A stretch of 64,000 bases of DNA from Paraferrimonas sp. SM1919 (GCF_010993985.1 NZ_WINH01000018.1:31542-95541); one strand, 5' to 3'; shown: positions 56,231-64,000, numbered from the stretch's first letter. Notes: generated from the sequence alone by a model not told the origin. Numbers and translations: made by a program.

Positions 56231-57484
56231 ATGAAAATAATTCAGTCTTTAGCGGCGATTGCTTTTTGGAAGCAAGTTGTCGCTGCATTTATTATAGGTA
56301 CTGGCCTAGGTATTATCGCACCTCAATTCGCTGTTGAATTAAAGCCCCTTGGTGACCTATTTATTAGTGCCATTAAGATGTTAGTTGCCCCATTGGTCTT
56401 TTGTGCCATTGTGGTTGCCACCACCTCATTGAACGAAGGTAATAACCTCGCTCGTTTAGGCTTTAAAACCATCTTGATGTTTGCTTTTACTGCTACAATT
56501 GCGTCATTAATCGGTCTCGCTATTGGTTCCAGCATTGATCTGGGTGCCAGCATGACCTTGCAAAGTACAGAGGTAAACGAAAAAATAGTCCCAGGCTTTG
56601 CCCAAGTACTGCTCGATATGGTGCCAATAAACCCCTTTGCCTCATTAGCCGAAGGCAAAGTACTGCAAATCATTGTATTTGCGCTTTTGATTGGTGTTGC
56701 CATTAATTTAACCGGTGAAAAAGCTCAACCGTTAAAATCCGTCATAACTTCTGCGTCAGAGGTGATGTTTACCTTAACCCGTATGGTGCTTAAATTAACT
56801 CCTGTTGGTGTGTTAGGGCTTATGGCTTGGGTTGTCGGCACATATGGCCTGGAAACTTTATTACCACTGGCTAAATTTATTGGGGCCATTTATTTAGCAT
56901 GTATTATTCACATTGCGTTTGTATATGGTGGCTTAGTGGCCTTTGTAGCCAAACTCAACCCATTTACTTTTTTCAAAAAAATTGTGCCAGCACAATTAGT
57001 TGCATTCACTACAGCGTCTAGTTACGGCAGCCTACCGGCTTCGACCAAAGTCGCCAACGAAACCCTAGGGGTTGACAAGAAATACAGTTCTTTTGTGTTA
57101 CCCATGGGCGCAACAATGAACATGGATGGTTGTGGCGGAATCTACCCTGCTATTTCAGCCATTTTTATTGCTAAGTTGTATGGCATTGAATTAGAAATGG
57201 TTGATTACCTGCTGATCACCTTTACTGCGACTATTGCCTCTATCGGTACCGCTGGGGTTCCCGGCTCTGCCATGGTGATGCTAACGGTAACGTTAAATGC
57301 CGTTGGTCTGCCATTAGAAGGTATCGCCTTCATTGCGGCGATTGACCGGATTATTGATATGATGCGAACCGCCACCAATGTCACTGGCGATTTAGCAACT
57401 GCGGTTGTAGTCGGCAAGTCAGAAGGATTGGTAGACACCAATGTGTACGATAGCGCCGAAGAGGCAGAAGCGATAAAAAGCTAA
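56231..57484 (+). CDS. Dicarboxylate/amino acid:cation symporter (DAACS)
   Basis: 417 residues, polytopic. Glt/DctA-family motifs are visible: hairpin 1 FTTASSYGSLPASTKVANET, TM7 ATMNMDGCGGIYPAISAIFI, hairpin 2 ATIASIGTAGVPGSAMVMLT, TM8 DRIIDMMRTATNVTGDLATA. Uptake of glutamate/aspartate or C4-dicarboxylate with Na+ or H+; substrate not certain. Single gene with its own terminator. Confidence 0.93.
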   Translation: MKIIQSLAAIAFWKQVVAAFIIGTGLGIIAPQFAVELKPLGDLFISAIKMLVAPLVFCAIVVATTSLNEGNNLARLGFKTILMFAFTATIASLIGLAIGSSIDLGASMTLQSTEVNEKIVPGFAQVLLDMVPINPFASLAEGKVLQIIVFALLIGVAINLTGEKAQPLKSVITSASEVMFTLTRMVLKLTPVGVLGLMAWVVGTYGLETLLPLAKFIGAIYLACIIHIAFVYGGLVAFVAKLNPFTFFKKIVPAQLVAFTTASSYGSLPASTKVANETLGVDKKYSSFVLPMGATMNMDGCGGIYPAISAIFIAKLYGIELEMVDYLLITFTATIASIGTAGVPGSAMVMLTVTLNAVGLPLEGIAFIAAIDRIIDMMRTATNVTGDLATAVVVGKSEGLVDTNVYDSAEEAEAIKS

Positions 57485-57494
57485 TCACATTTAA

Positions 57495-57525
57495 CTAAGG
57501 TCCAACTATTGGACCTTAGTTTTAT
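57495..57525 (+). terminator. Terminator of the symporter gene
   Basis: CTAAGGTCCAA-CTA-TTGGACCTTAG, an 11-bp stem with triloop, followed by TTTTATTT. Confidence 0.92.
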
Positions 57526-57580
57526 TTCTAGGTTAATTCATCTATAGTAGTAATTGATTGTTAACTATAAGGAAATACAT

Positions 57581-57748
57581 GTGGCTCGATTTCTACTGAT
57601 CCCCCTCATACTGAGTATATTTTGGGCGTTATACTTAAAATCTAACAACCACTCCTTAGAAAAGGGTAAAAAAGGCTTTTATTACATATTTAGCATTAGC
57701 GGCATCATCATTGGCTTTTTGACTCTAATGATTTGGCTAACCGACTAG
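57581..57748 (+). CDS. Small two-TM membrane protein
   Basis: 55 residues starting with GTG at 57581 (SD AAGGA). Two hydrophobic segments (FLLIPLILSIFWALYL and YYIFSISGIIIGFLTLMIWL) with a Lys-rich loop. No family recognised. An overlapping ATG two bases earlier gives only a six-codon frame. Confidence 0.6.
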   Translation: MARFLLIPLILSIFWALYLKSNNHSLEKGKKGFYYIFSISGIIIGFLTLMIWLTD

Positions 57749-57761
57749 ATAGAGATATCTA

Positions 57762-57838
57762 GTCCATTCGTCCATTCGTCCATTCGTCCATTCGTCCATT
57801 CGTCCATTCGTCCATTCGTCCATTCGTCCATTCGTCCA
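57762..57838. repeat. 8-bp tandem repeat (GTCCATTC, ~9.6 copies)
   Basis: Perfect head-to-tail copies without a single substitution, in gene-free DNA 14 bp after the small membrane protein gene. The unit length is not a multiple of three and no CDS crosses it. Confidence 0.97.
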
Positions 57839-57940
57839 GCATGACATGCTAAACCACCAAAAACGTGACCTTAAGTCCAGTTTCCCCCTGAAGCGCTAGA
57901 AAGTATCAGTTTTCTCTTATAAAATTCGCCCCGAAAAATT

Positions 57941-58020
57941 ACATGTTGTCACCACGGAATGTGAATGACCCCAAGGAACTGGACCGACAGTCTTCATGGC
58001 CATAGCGGCCAGCAACATGT
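57941..58020 (+). other. Possible structured leader RNA upstream of the nupC-like gene
   Basis: In the ~315-bp gene-free stretch before the transporter, ACATGTTG (57941-57948) pairs with CAACATGT (58013-58020) and encloses a second perfect stem TGGCC-ATAGC-GGCCA (57997-58011). The enclosed DNA is GC-richer than its surroundings. This is the outline of a folded 5' leader, but it does not match any riboswitch consensus I know. Confidence 0.4.
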
Positions 58021-58155
58021 ATGGAAAAGCTGATGTTTTTACAATTTAAAAAACAGTCTAACTTTTTGTCATTTACGACTGAACAAAACATTTATACCCA
58101 ACAATTTATGCCCCCAAACAGCGCGCTTAGCTGCTACCAACTGTAGGATTACATT

Positions 58156-59367
58156 ATGTTAATGTCTTTAGTAGGATTGGCAGTGCTGGTAAGCATTGCT
58201 GTATTATTCTCAGAAAATCGCTCAGCAATTAACTGGCCACTTGTAATCAAAGCTTTTGCGTTACAAGCAGGTTTAGCAGCATTTGTATTATACGTACCTG
58301 TGGGTCAACAAGTGCTTGCTGGCATGAGTAACGCTGTATCTGGCGTCCTTGGCTATGCCAACAATGGTATTAACTTTTTATTTGGCCCACTGACCGGTCC
58401 AGATGCCGGTTTTGTGTTTGCCCTTAAAGTACTGCCAATCATTATTGCTTTTAGCGCTATTGTAAGTGGCCTTTACTACTTAGGTGTGATGCAGTTTGTG
58501 ATTAAAGTGCTTGGTGGTGCCTTGCAAAAAGTACTAGGTACCTCTAAGCCTGAATCCTTTGTAGCGACAGGTAACATCTTTTTAGGTCAATCTGAATCAC
58601 CACTGCTTATCCGCCCGTTCATTAACAACCTAAGCCGTTCAGAGCTATTTGTTATGATGGCTTGTGGTATGGCATCTGTAGCAGGCTCGGTACTCGGTGG
58701 CTATGCTGGCCTAGGTGTTGAAATGAAATACCTAATCGCTGCTAGCTTTATGGCGGCACCTGGTGCGCTAATGATCGCTAAAATCGTAGTACCCGAGAGT
58801 GATGAAGTTAAAAATCTTGAAAACATCGAGATGGAACGTTCAGATCACCAAAACATTTTTGATGCATTAGCGGCGGGTGCTCTGAGCGGCATGAAAATGG
58901 CAGCTGCTGTAGGTTCTATGCTACTGGCATTCATCACGGTTATGGCGATGGTGAACGAAGGTCTACAGGGTCTAACCTCAATCTTTGGCGGTGAAGGCAT
59001 TAGCTTACAAGAACTACTAGGTTACGTTTTTGCACCAATTGCTTGGTTAATTGGTGTCGAATGGAACGAAGCAATGCTTGCAGGTTCTTTCATCGGTCAA
59101 AAGATTGTAATGAACGAATTTGTGGCTTTCATTGACTTTGTAAACTACCAAGCCACCCTAAGCGAACAAACCAAAGTTATCGTTATTTTCGCCCTATGCG
59201 GTTTTGCTAACATTGGTTCGATTGCGATTTTATTAGGTGCGGTTAGTATTCTTGCCCCTGAGCGTAGAAGCGAAGTGGCTCAATTAGGTCTTAAAGCCGT
59301 GTTATCAGGCACCATTGCTAACCTAATGAGTGCGTGTCTAGCGGGTATTTTCTTTACCCTATCGTAA
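58156..59367 (+). CDS. NupC-type concentrative nucleoside transporter
   Basis: 403 residues, polytopic. CNT-family motifs: VLPIIIAFSAIVSGLYYLGV, FVATGNIFLGQSESPLLIRP (substrate-binding), VMMACGMASVAGSVLGGYAG, NEFVAFIDF and FALCGFANIGSIAILLGAVS. Na+- or H+-coupled uptake of nucleosides. Single gene with a long leader and own terminator. Confidence 0.94.
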   Translation: MLMSLVGLAVLVSIAVLFSENRSAINWPLVIKAFALQAGLAAFVLYVPVGQQVLAGMSNAVSGVLGYANNGINFLFGPLTGPDAGFVFALKVLPIIIAFSAIVSGLYYLGVMQFVIKVLGGALQKVLGTSKPESFVATGNIFLGQSESPLLIRPFINNLSRSELFVMMACGMASVAGSVLGGYAGLGVEMKYLIAASFMAAPGALMIAKIVVPESDEVKNLENIEMERSDHQNIFDALAAGALSGMKMAAAVGSMLLAFITVMAMVNEGLQGLTSIFGGEGISLQELLGYVFAPIAWLIGVEWNEAMLAGSFIGQKIVMNEFVAFIDFVNYQATLSEQTKVIVIFALCGFANIGSIAILLGAVSILAPERRSEVAQLGLKAVLSGTIANLMSACLAGIFFTLS

Positions 59368-59396
59368 ATATTTAATCGTTATAGATAAGCCCAAAG

Positions 59397-59430
59397 TTAT
59401 TGATAACTTTGGGCTTTTTTAGATCAGCTT
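59397..59430 (+). terminator. Terminator of the nupC-like gene
   Basis: AAGCCCAAAGTTAT-TG-ATAACTTTGGGCTT, 14-bp stem, followed by TTTT. Confidence 0.93.
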
Positions 59431-59523
59431 CACAAACTCTAACAATAACCGAGTTTCCCCCTTGTTAATGGTTCGGCTCAGGTTAAAATTAATACATCAA
59501 TTCAAACATATAAAGGCAAAAAA

Positions 59524-60123
59524 ATGAGCCCTGTAGAAATTTTTGGTTTATCTGCTTCTGTAGTAGTAGCCATTTCATTGACCATGAGTTCTATCGTAAA
59601 GTTACGTTGGTTAAACCTAGTTGGTGCAACTATGTTTACCGTTTACGGCTTCCAAATTGATGCCCTGCCTGTATGGTCGCTAAACGGTTTTATTGTTTTA
59701 GCCAATATTTATTACTTAAGACAAATTTACACCTCGACTAATCAATTTGATTTAGTCAATATTGATGTTGAAAGTGAAACACTACAGCATTGGTTAGGCA
59801 GCTATAAAGGGGACATCCAAAACTACTTTCCTACATACCAGAAGCAACTGAGTGATAACACTCAGGCGATGCTAATTATGCGTAACAACCAAGTGTGTGG
59901 CTTTGTGCTAGCTAATACTGAGGCTGACAATGCTGAAATTGTGGCTGAATACGCTTTTAAAGAATACCGCGACTTTAAAACAGGTGAGTTCCTATACCAA
60001 CAGCAAGGCTTGAAAACTAAGCTGAATGTGAAGACCCTAAGCTGCCACAATGATATTCCAGATTTTAGTAGTTACCTGGTTAAGATGGGCTTTAACCAGC
60101 AAGGGAATGTTCATACGCTTTAA
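59524..60123 (+). CDS. YgjV-like membrane protein with C-terminal GNAT-like part
   Basis: 199 residues. The N-terminal ~75 residues form about three short TM segments of the YgjV/inner-membrane type (VEIFGLSASVVVAISLTMSS, LNLVGATMFTVYGFQIDALP, NGFIVLANIYYLRQIY). Residues ~110-199 look like a GNAT half-fold (AMLIMRNNQVCGFVLANTEA, VAEYAFKEYRDFKTGEFLYQ, YLVKMGFNQQGNVH). Role unknown. Confidence 0.75.
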   Translation: MSPVEIFGLSASVVVAISLTMSSIVKLRWLNLVGATMFTVYGFQIDALPVWSLNGFIVLANIYYLRQIYTSTNQFDLVNIDVESETLQHWLGSYKGDIQNYFPTYQKQLSDNTQAMLIMRNNQVCGFVLANTEADNAEIVAEYAFKEYRDFKTGEFLYQQQGLKTKLNVKTLSCHNDIPDFSSYLVKMGFNQQGNVHTL

Positions 60124-60168
60124 GGCTATTTAGAATACTGATCAACGAATACAGAATACGGAAAATCA

Positions 60169-60250
60169 GTAATCGGTAATCGGTAATCGGTAATCGGTAA
60201 TCGGTAATCGGTAATCGGTAATCGGTAATCGGTAATCGGTAATCGGTAAT
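60169..60250. repeat. 7-bp tandem repeat (GTAATCG, ~11.7 copies)
   Basis: Perfect uninterrupted 7-bp unit in gene-free DNA 45 bp after the YgjV-like gene. A different unit from the one at 57762 but similar in length and setting. Confidence 0.97.
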
Positions 60251-60264
60251 CAATCTTCAAACAC

Positions 60265-60301
60265 AAAAAACCGAGCTCAATAATTATGGGCTCGGTTTTT
60301 T
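60265..60301 (+). terminator. Terminator after the YgjV-like gene
   Basis: CCGAGC and GCTCGG with flanking A-run and T-run, loop of 13 bases. Confidence 0.82.
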
Positions 60302-60346
60302 ATTGTCTTCAGCTCGCTAATTAAAGATTAGCGGCGGCAGTCCTTG

Positions 60347-60514
60347 TTATATTGTGTCAGTGAATGAACCATCATCTAATCCCAACTCCCCACCTAAGTA
60401 GCTGGCACCTGCGGCTGACGCAATATTCGCCCAACTGAATTTATAGTCCTTATTACCTACAAGCTTGTTCGACGCTGCGGAGGCAAATGAGCCTGAGATG
60501 GAGACACAATAACT
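60347..60514 (-). pseudogene. Fragment of a polymorphic-toxin-like C-terminal region
   Basis: Reverse-strand reading gives ~55 codons ending in TAA at 60347: VSISGSFASAASNKLVG, then NKDYKFSWANIASAAGASYL, GGELGLDDGSFTDTI. Small-residue-rich helices of this kind occur just before the toxin domain in RHS, hemagglutinin and related polymorphic toxins. There is no start codon; the frame begins next to a terminator hairpin. It is read as a displaced remnant. Confidence 0.5.
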
Positions 60515-60517
60515 ATG

Positions 60518-60547
60518 AAAACAGGGCCAGTAGGTGGCCCTGTTTTT
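60518..60547. terminator. Hairpin terminator
   Basis: AAAACAGGGCCA-GTAGG-TGGCCCTGTTTT, 12-bp stem with A/T tracts at both sides; it stops the minus-strand gene ending at 60622. Confidence 0.88.
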
Positions 60548-60621
60548 AAGGTTTAACTTTTATGGTTTATAAAATGCGCATCAACAATGGCTATTCTTGT
60601 TAATTATGTCGTTCATGACCT

Positions 60622-61320
60622 TTAGTCAGAAAAGTCAAATGCATCTTCAATTTTGACTTTCTCAACCTCTACAACATAGTAGCCATCATCCATGACCCTT
60701 TTACCATTCTCATCAACTTTATCGGTATAGAGTTGAAGTTCCCCTGGAAACAAACCAACATTCCCGGTTGATGAGAATATTTTTCGTTTATTGATTTCCT
60801 TTACATGCAGTACATAGCCATCGTCTTTAACACTAAACAAACGCCAATATTGCCCTTGACCTTCATCATAATGTCCAATTAATAAAATCTCATTGGTACC
60901 GTCTTTGTTTAAATCTACAATTTTAATTTCAGCCGGACGATCATCGTCATAAGCAGATCCTAAATCACGTATTGCTACTATTTCATCTTTTCCTTTACCC
61001 GACCTTACCGCCAATGATATCCCTGAAGATCTTGGCTCGACCCAGTCAATATTATCTGTACTCATATAAACTAATGATACTGCCATATCTTGGTCACCTT
61101 GCTTAAAGTGCAGCCATTTAGATGATTGTTCGATAATAGGGGTACTCATGCCATATACTTCAATCTGATTGTTCTCAAGCTGTTTCCGTAGCTTCATATC
61201 TGGATTAAGCTGGAGGCGTTTAGGATTTTTATAAGAAGTAGTCGTTTTTAATACATCAGCATAAGTTACCTTGCTGACAACCACTGCCAGTATAAATATC
61301 AATATTTTTCTAATCGGCAT
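60622..61320 (-). CDS. Secreted protein with Ca-loop-like motif, possible cassette gene
   Basis: 232 residues with a signal peptide (RKILIFILAVVVSKVTYADV). The middle contains IKIVDLNKDGTNEILLIGHY, an FG-GAP/dockerin-like Asp-rich loop (DLNKDGTNE). The rest is beta-rich (WRLFSVKDDGYVLHVKEI, VGLFPGELQLYTDKVDENGK). No exact family. It sits between a toxin-like fragment and a transposase-derived repeat, so it could be an immunity-type partner, but this is inference from position. Confidence 0.65.
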   Translation of the reverse strand: MPIRKILIFILAVVVSKVTYADVLKTTTSYKNPKRLQLNPDMKLRKQLENNQIEVYGMSTPIIEQSSKWLHFKQGDQDMAVSLVYMSTDNIDWVEPRSSGISLAVRSGKGKDEIVAIRDLGSAYDDDRPAEIKIVDLNKDGTNEILLIGHYDEGQGQYWRLFSVKDDGYVLHVKEINKRKIFSSTGNVGLFPGELQLYTDKVDENGKRVMDDGYYVVEVEKVKIEDAFDFSD

Positions 61321-61370
61321 TACTGCTTCCCTTTTGCTAAATTATAATAATCGATAAAACCTTCGGCACA

Positions 61371-61897
61371 ATTAACTATAGCCCCCATTATTAATCAATA
61401 ACTTACAACACAAAATCTTGAGCTTCAATCAAGCTTCATTCATGTTGGCCATACTCTATGGTGCTTGGAAGTAAGGTTGAGCTTTATTGGCTTGGTTTGG
61501 TTACTTTAAGCATCTATTCATCAAAAAATACGCAACACTGTGACACCGCGGGTGCAGTGCAAAATTTGAATAGATAAGTGGTGTGTTTACTCGAGGAATT
61601 GGCAAATTTGTTTGAAATGCTTTCGTCGCCTTTCCAAGTGCTCACAGTATTTATCATACTCTTGCAAGGTACCCACGGGGCCATGGAATACCTTACCAAA
61701 ATCATTGACGATTTTTGCCCAATTCTCTGCTGGGATATTAAGCCGTTCAAGTATGCCTTTACTGTCTTTACTTATAGCACCACGCTTGTCATCGCGAGCA
61801 ATTAATTATGGCTGTCTATATGTGTGCTGGAAATTAACGTACTACGGGGTCTAGGCATAACAACCTCCTACAACTCGCTATTAAACAAGTTTAGTAG
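61371..61897 (-). repeat. ~527-bp dispersed repeat, copy 1 (deleted transposase unit)
   Basis: Nearly identical (roughly 95%, one single-base indel near the left end) to 63473-64000, offset 2103 bp. It contains the remnant transposase at 61587-61858, a REP-like hairpin at 61536-61559 (CACTG/CAGTG outside, CACC/GGTG inside), and CCTCCTA/TAGTAGG arms near the right end (61865-61897). The motif TTAAYTATRGC occurs at its left end and inside. The right end cannot be fixed because copy 2 runs off the window. Confidence 0.9.
61587..61858 (-). pseudogene. Internally deleted RAYT/Y1-type transposase
   Basis: From ATG at 61858 (SD AGGAGG) the first codons read MPRPRSTLISSTH, the conserved start of large REP-associated (Y1/HUH) transposases, then hit a stop. 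After a frame change the C-terminal part continues: IARDDKRGAISKDSKGILER, LNIPAENWAKIVNDFGKVFH, GPVGTLQEYDKYCEHLER, RRKHFKQICQFLE, stop at 61587. About 230 central codons, including the HUH and Tyr catalytic motifs, are gone. Confidence 0.75.
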
Positions 61898-61988
61898 GAG
61901 GCTGAAAAAGCAGCTATTAATTATAGCTGTCTATTGTTTCTATTGGGTGGCACCGTTAATCCACTCCGTTAATTCCATATTAATTGAA

Positions 61989-63032
61989 TTAGGGAATAAT
62001 TTGATTAACACAAAGTTTAGCCCCGTTATCTAATGCACACTTCTTCATAAAGCTTTCAACCTTTAAAATATCTTGCTCTTTCAAGTTTTGCTCTACTCCT
62101 TTACGTATCGTATCGTAAACCAACTTGTTATATTCATTCTCTTTCAGTAGCTTTGATAGCCAAACCAATTGATAGGATTTTGCGATATTTTTTTCAACAC
62201 CATCACCATAAAAATACATGACTGCAATAACTTCATAGATATTAAAATCATACTGTGTACTTTTCACTATGCCCAAGTTTGCAGCTTTAAGATAATACTC
62301 TATCGCTTTTTGAGAGTTTTTTAACCCATAATCATCACTGTGGTAGATACTTCCTAAAACAAGAAACGCTCTACCATCTCCGCGCTCACCCGCCATGTTC
62401 AATAGTGAGTCGATCTCTTCAATAGCCAGTTTGTTGTTTGGTAAAACATTTGAAGTAAGTTCAGCAGCCAACAAGTAAATACTTTTTAAATTCCCAAGTT
62501 GTACGCCTTTTCTCAAGAAGTTCATAGCCCTTTTTCGGCTTGACTTTCCGACTAAGCCTTTCAAATTCATATGTGCGAGAAGATTGAATCTATCAGAGTA
62601 CTCTTCTCCTCTCATTCCCACCAAAAGCTCTTCTGACTTGCTATATTCTCCCGCATAATAGTGGAGTAATGCTTGAGAGTATTTCCCTATATCTAAACCT
62701 CGCTCAATTGCGAGACCAACCAGATAATCAAGCTGATTCTGATCTCCTATAGGAACCTTATAGATGAAGGGGATCTCTAACAGTTTAACAAGCGACTTAT
62801 TATCCCCCTTATTGATAGCCAGCTCAGATAGCATACCAACGGAACATAAGAACTTATCGGTACCACGCTCTGTACTTTCAACGATTTCATCAGCCAGCTC
62901 AGACTCGTTGCTTTTATGTAGATTAGGAAATTTCGATTTACATCCGTCTAAGCTATCAACCTCTCCTGCATTAGCTTGTATAAGTAATAAAGAGCAAACA
63001 GCAAATAGTGTAGAACGACTAATATTAAACAT
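61989..63032 (-). CDS. Sel1-repeat secreted protein
   Basis: 347 residues with a signal peptide (STLFAVCSLLLIQANAGEVD). Helical repeats of the Sel1/TPR type: GRAFLVLGSIYHSDDYGLKN with SQKAIEYYLKAANLG, and VIAVMYFYGDGVEKNIAKSY. Cys residues near both ends suggest periplasmic disulfides. Its ATG overlaps the stop of the upstream fragment (TAATG), so it was co-translated with it. Sel1 proteins serve as immunity or adaptor partners in several toxin loci; that role is inferred here. Confidence 0.75.
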   Translation of the reverse strand: MFNISRSTLFAVCSLLLIQANAGEVDSLDGCKSKFPNLHKSNESELADEIVESTERGTDKFLCSVGMLSELAINKGDNKSLVKLLEIPFIYKVPIGDQNQLDYLVGLAIERGLDIGKYSQALLHYYAGEYSKSEELLVGMRGEEYSDRFNLLAHMNLKGLVGKSSRKRAMNFLRKGVQLGNLKSIYLLAAELTSNVLPNNKLAIEEIDSLLNMAGERGDGRAFLVLGSIYHSDDYGLKNSQKAIEYYLKAANLGIVKSTQYDFNIYEVIAVMYFYGDGVEKNIAKSYQLVWLSKLLKENEYNKLVYDTIRKGVEQNLKEQDILKVESFMKKCALDNGAKLCVNQIIP

Positions 63033-63487
63033 TATTTTTTATCTTCTTCTGAGTTATAGATTTTTTGATTAGCTAACTTATTCACCTCAGTCACTATTGG
63101 GGTGAAATCATCATACTCCAAACCTGTCAAAATTGGGTTAAGTACGGTTGAAGGGGCCATTTTTACCTTACGTTCCAACGTCCCTGTAACAGAGCTCCCC
63201 AAGGAGGGCGCCACCTCCCCTGCAAACTGACTATTCACATATGCTTTCGTGAAGTCCTTTGCAGCATCCCTACCAAATTCAGTCACTTGCTTTAAGACTG
63301 GGAGGTTGCTCGTTGGCAGTTTATTACCAACCTTATCAAGCAACACATTTGTAGCAGTTTTTGTTAAATCCAGCTCATTACCACTTTCTATCGTACCGTA
63401 AACATCCTTACTAATACTATAAGTTATACTTCCAGAGATAACTGTTTCAACAGCTTTTAGCCTTTCAATATGATTAACTATAGCCAC
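63032..63487 (-). pseudogene. 3' fragment of a large toxin-like gene, cut by repeat copy 2
   Basis: An open frame of 151 codons whose apparent GTG start (63487) lies inside repeat copy 2. Original coding DNA begins at about 63472 (HIERLKAVETVISGSITYSI). The rest (DVYGTIESGNELDLTKTATN, FGRDAAKDFTKAYVNSQFAG, NPILTGLEYDDFTPIVTEVN) is helical and soluble, like the C-terminal part of a polymorphic toxin. The 5' portion of the gene has been lost to insertion. It is coupled by TAATG to the Sel1 gene. Confidence 0.6.
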
Positions 63488-64000
63488 CCATTATTAATCA
63501 ATAACTTACAACACAAAATCTTGAACTTCAATCAAGCTTCATTCATGTTGGCCATACTCTGTGGTGCTTGGAAGTAAGGTTGAGCTTTGTTGGCTTGGTT
63601 TGGTTACTTTAAGCATCTATTCATCAAAAATCACGCAACACTGTGACACCGCGGGTGCAGTGCAAAATTTGAATAGATAAGTGGTGTGTTTACTCGAAGA
63701 ATTGGCAACTTTGTTTGAAATGCTTTCGTCGCCTTTCTAAGTGCTCACAGTATTTATCATACTCTTGCAAGGTACCCACGGGGCCATGGAATACCTTACC
63801 AAAATCATTGACGATTTTTGCCCAATTCTCTGCTGGGATATTGAGCCGTTCAAGTATGCCTTTACTGTTTTTACTTATAGCACCACGCTTGTCATCACGA
63901 GCAATTAATTATGGCTGTCTATATGTGTGCTGGAAATTAACGTACTACGGGGTCTAGGCATGACTACCTCCAACAACTCGCTATAAAACAAGTTTAGTAG
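63473..64000 (-). repeat. ~527-bp dispersed repeat, copy 2 (reaches window end)
   Basis: Same unit as 61371-61897 in the same orientation. Its left end abuts the toxin-like fragment. It begins with the same TTAACTATAGCC as copy 1, with one extra base just after. The right end lies outside the window. Confidence 0.9.
63690..63961 (-). pseudogene. Internally deleted RAYT/Y1-type transposase, second copy
   Basis: Same structure and same deletion junction as 61587-61858, starting MPRPRSTLIS from 63961 and ending at the TAA at 63690. Sharing the junction shows that the deleted form itself was copied. Confidence 0.75.

Noticed and set aside
57941..58020. Resemblance to 5S rRNA (ATGACCCCA and GGCCATAGCGGCC strings)
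   Set aside because: The strings are in the wrong order and spacing for 5S rRNA, and the remaining helices are absent.
57840..58155. Purine riboswitch before the nucleoside transporter
   Set aside because: The conserved aptamer loop and P1 core sequences are not present.
57762..60250. Tandem arrays as possible CRISPR
   Set aside because: Units are 7-8 bp with no spacers and no cas genes nearby.
61578..61854. Plus-strand frames over the repeat copies (61578-61805, 61612-61854 and the matching 63715-63957)
   Set aside because: They are antisense to the recognisable transposase remnant, and no family features are seen.

Overview
The window comes from a gammaproteobacterium of the Shewanella/Alteromonadales type, with low-to-moderate GC. 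The evidence is the gene order: a polar-flagellum cluster fliI-H-G-F-E / flrCBA / fliS-T-D-flaG-fliC / flgL to flgB / cheR-cheV / flgA-M-N / flgPO-flgT, the Na+-type stator pair pomAB, and housekeeping neighbours xseB-ispA-dxs, thiI, yajQ and gshA. Species cannot be named from the sequence alone.

Layout. (1) 1-28603: flagellar and chemotaxis genes, almost all on the minus strand. Recognisable sigma-54 sites lie before flgB, flgF and flgT, and sigma-28 sites (TAAA-N15-GCCGATAA type) lie before fliC, flgM, flgO and, far away, pomA. The gene in the flrA position is strikingly degenerate: it has no N-terminal FleQ-type domain, and the Walker A, GAFTGA, Walker B and arginine-finger residues are all changed. 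(2) 28693-38108: a 9.3-kb island inserted in the 3' end of a tRNA-Arg(CCT) gene and bounded by 17-bp direct repeats. It carries an AlpA/excisionase-like protein, a tight three-gene operon (two-TM DUF4231/SLATT-like protein, Thoeris ThsB-like TIR protein, second TIR protein), a winged-helix replication-relaxation-like protein, a cluster of triloop hairpins, a RepA-like ATPase, a Rap1a/Tai-like protein, a phospholipase A2-like secreted protein, and a tyrosine integrase broken by a nonsense codon and a frameshift. (3) 38238-60123: ordinary chromosomal genes (thiI, pomAB, xseB-ispA-dxs, yajQ, a panE-like reductase, an aldehyde dehydrogenase, gshA, an M16 peptidase, a yqaA-like gene, transporters including a NupC type). 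Two short tandem repeats (8-bp and 7-bp units) lie in intergenic DNA on either side of the nupC-like gene. (4) 60347-64000: a decayed accessory zone with fragments that look like polymorphic-toxin C-termini, possible partner genes (one a Sel1-repeat protein), and two ~95% identical ~527-bp direct repeats. Each repeat carries an internally deleted transposase gene of the RAYT/Y1 type.

How the genes work together: regions 1 and 3 jointly encode a polar Na+-driven flagellum with an H-ring (FlgO/P/T) and a sigma-54/sigma-28 expression cascade. The best candidate for a little-described system is the island's TIR/TIR/two-TM operon, which looks like a nucleotide-signalling anti-phage module. All function calls rest on reading the translated sequence; no database search was possible.
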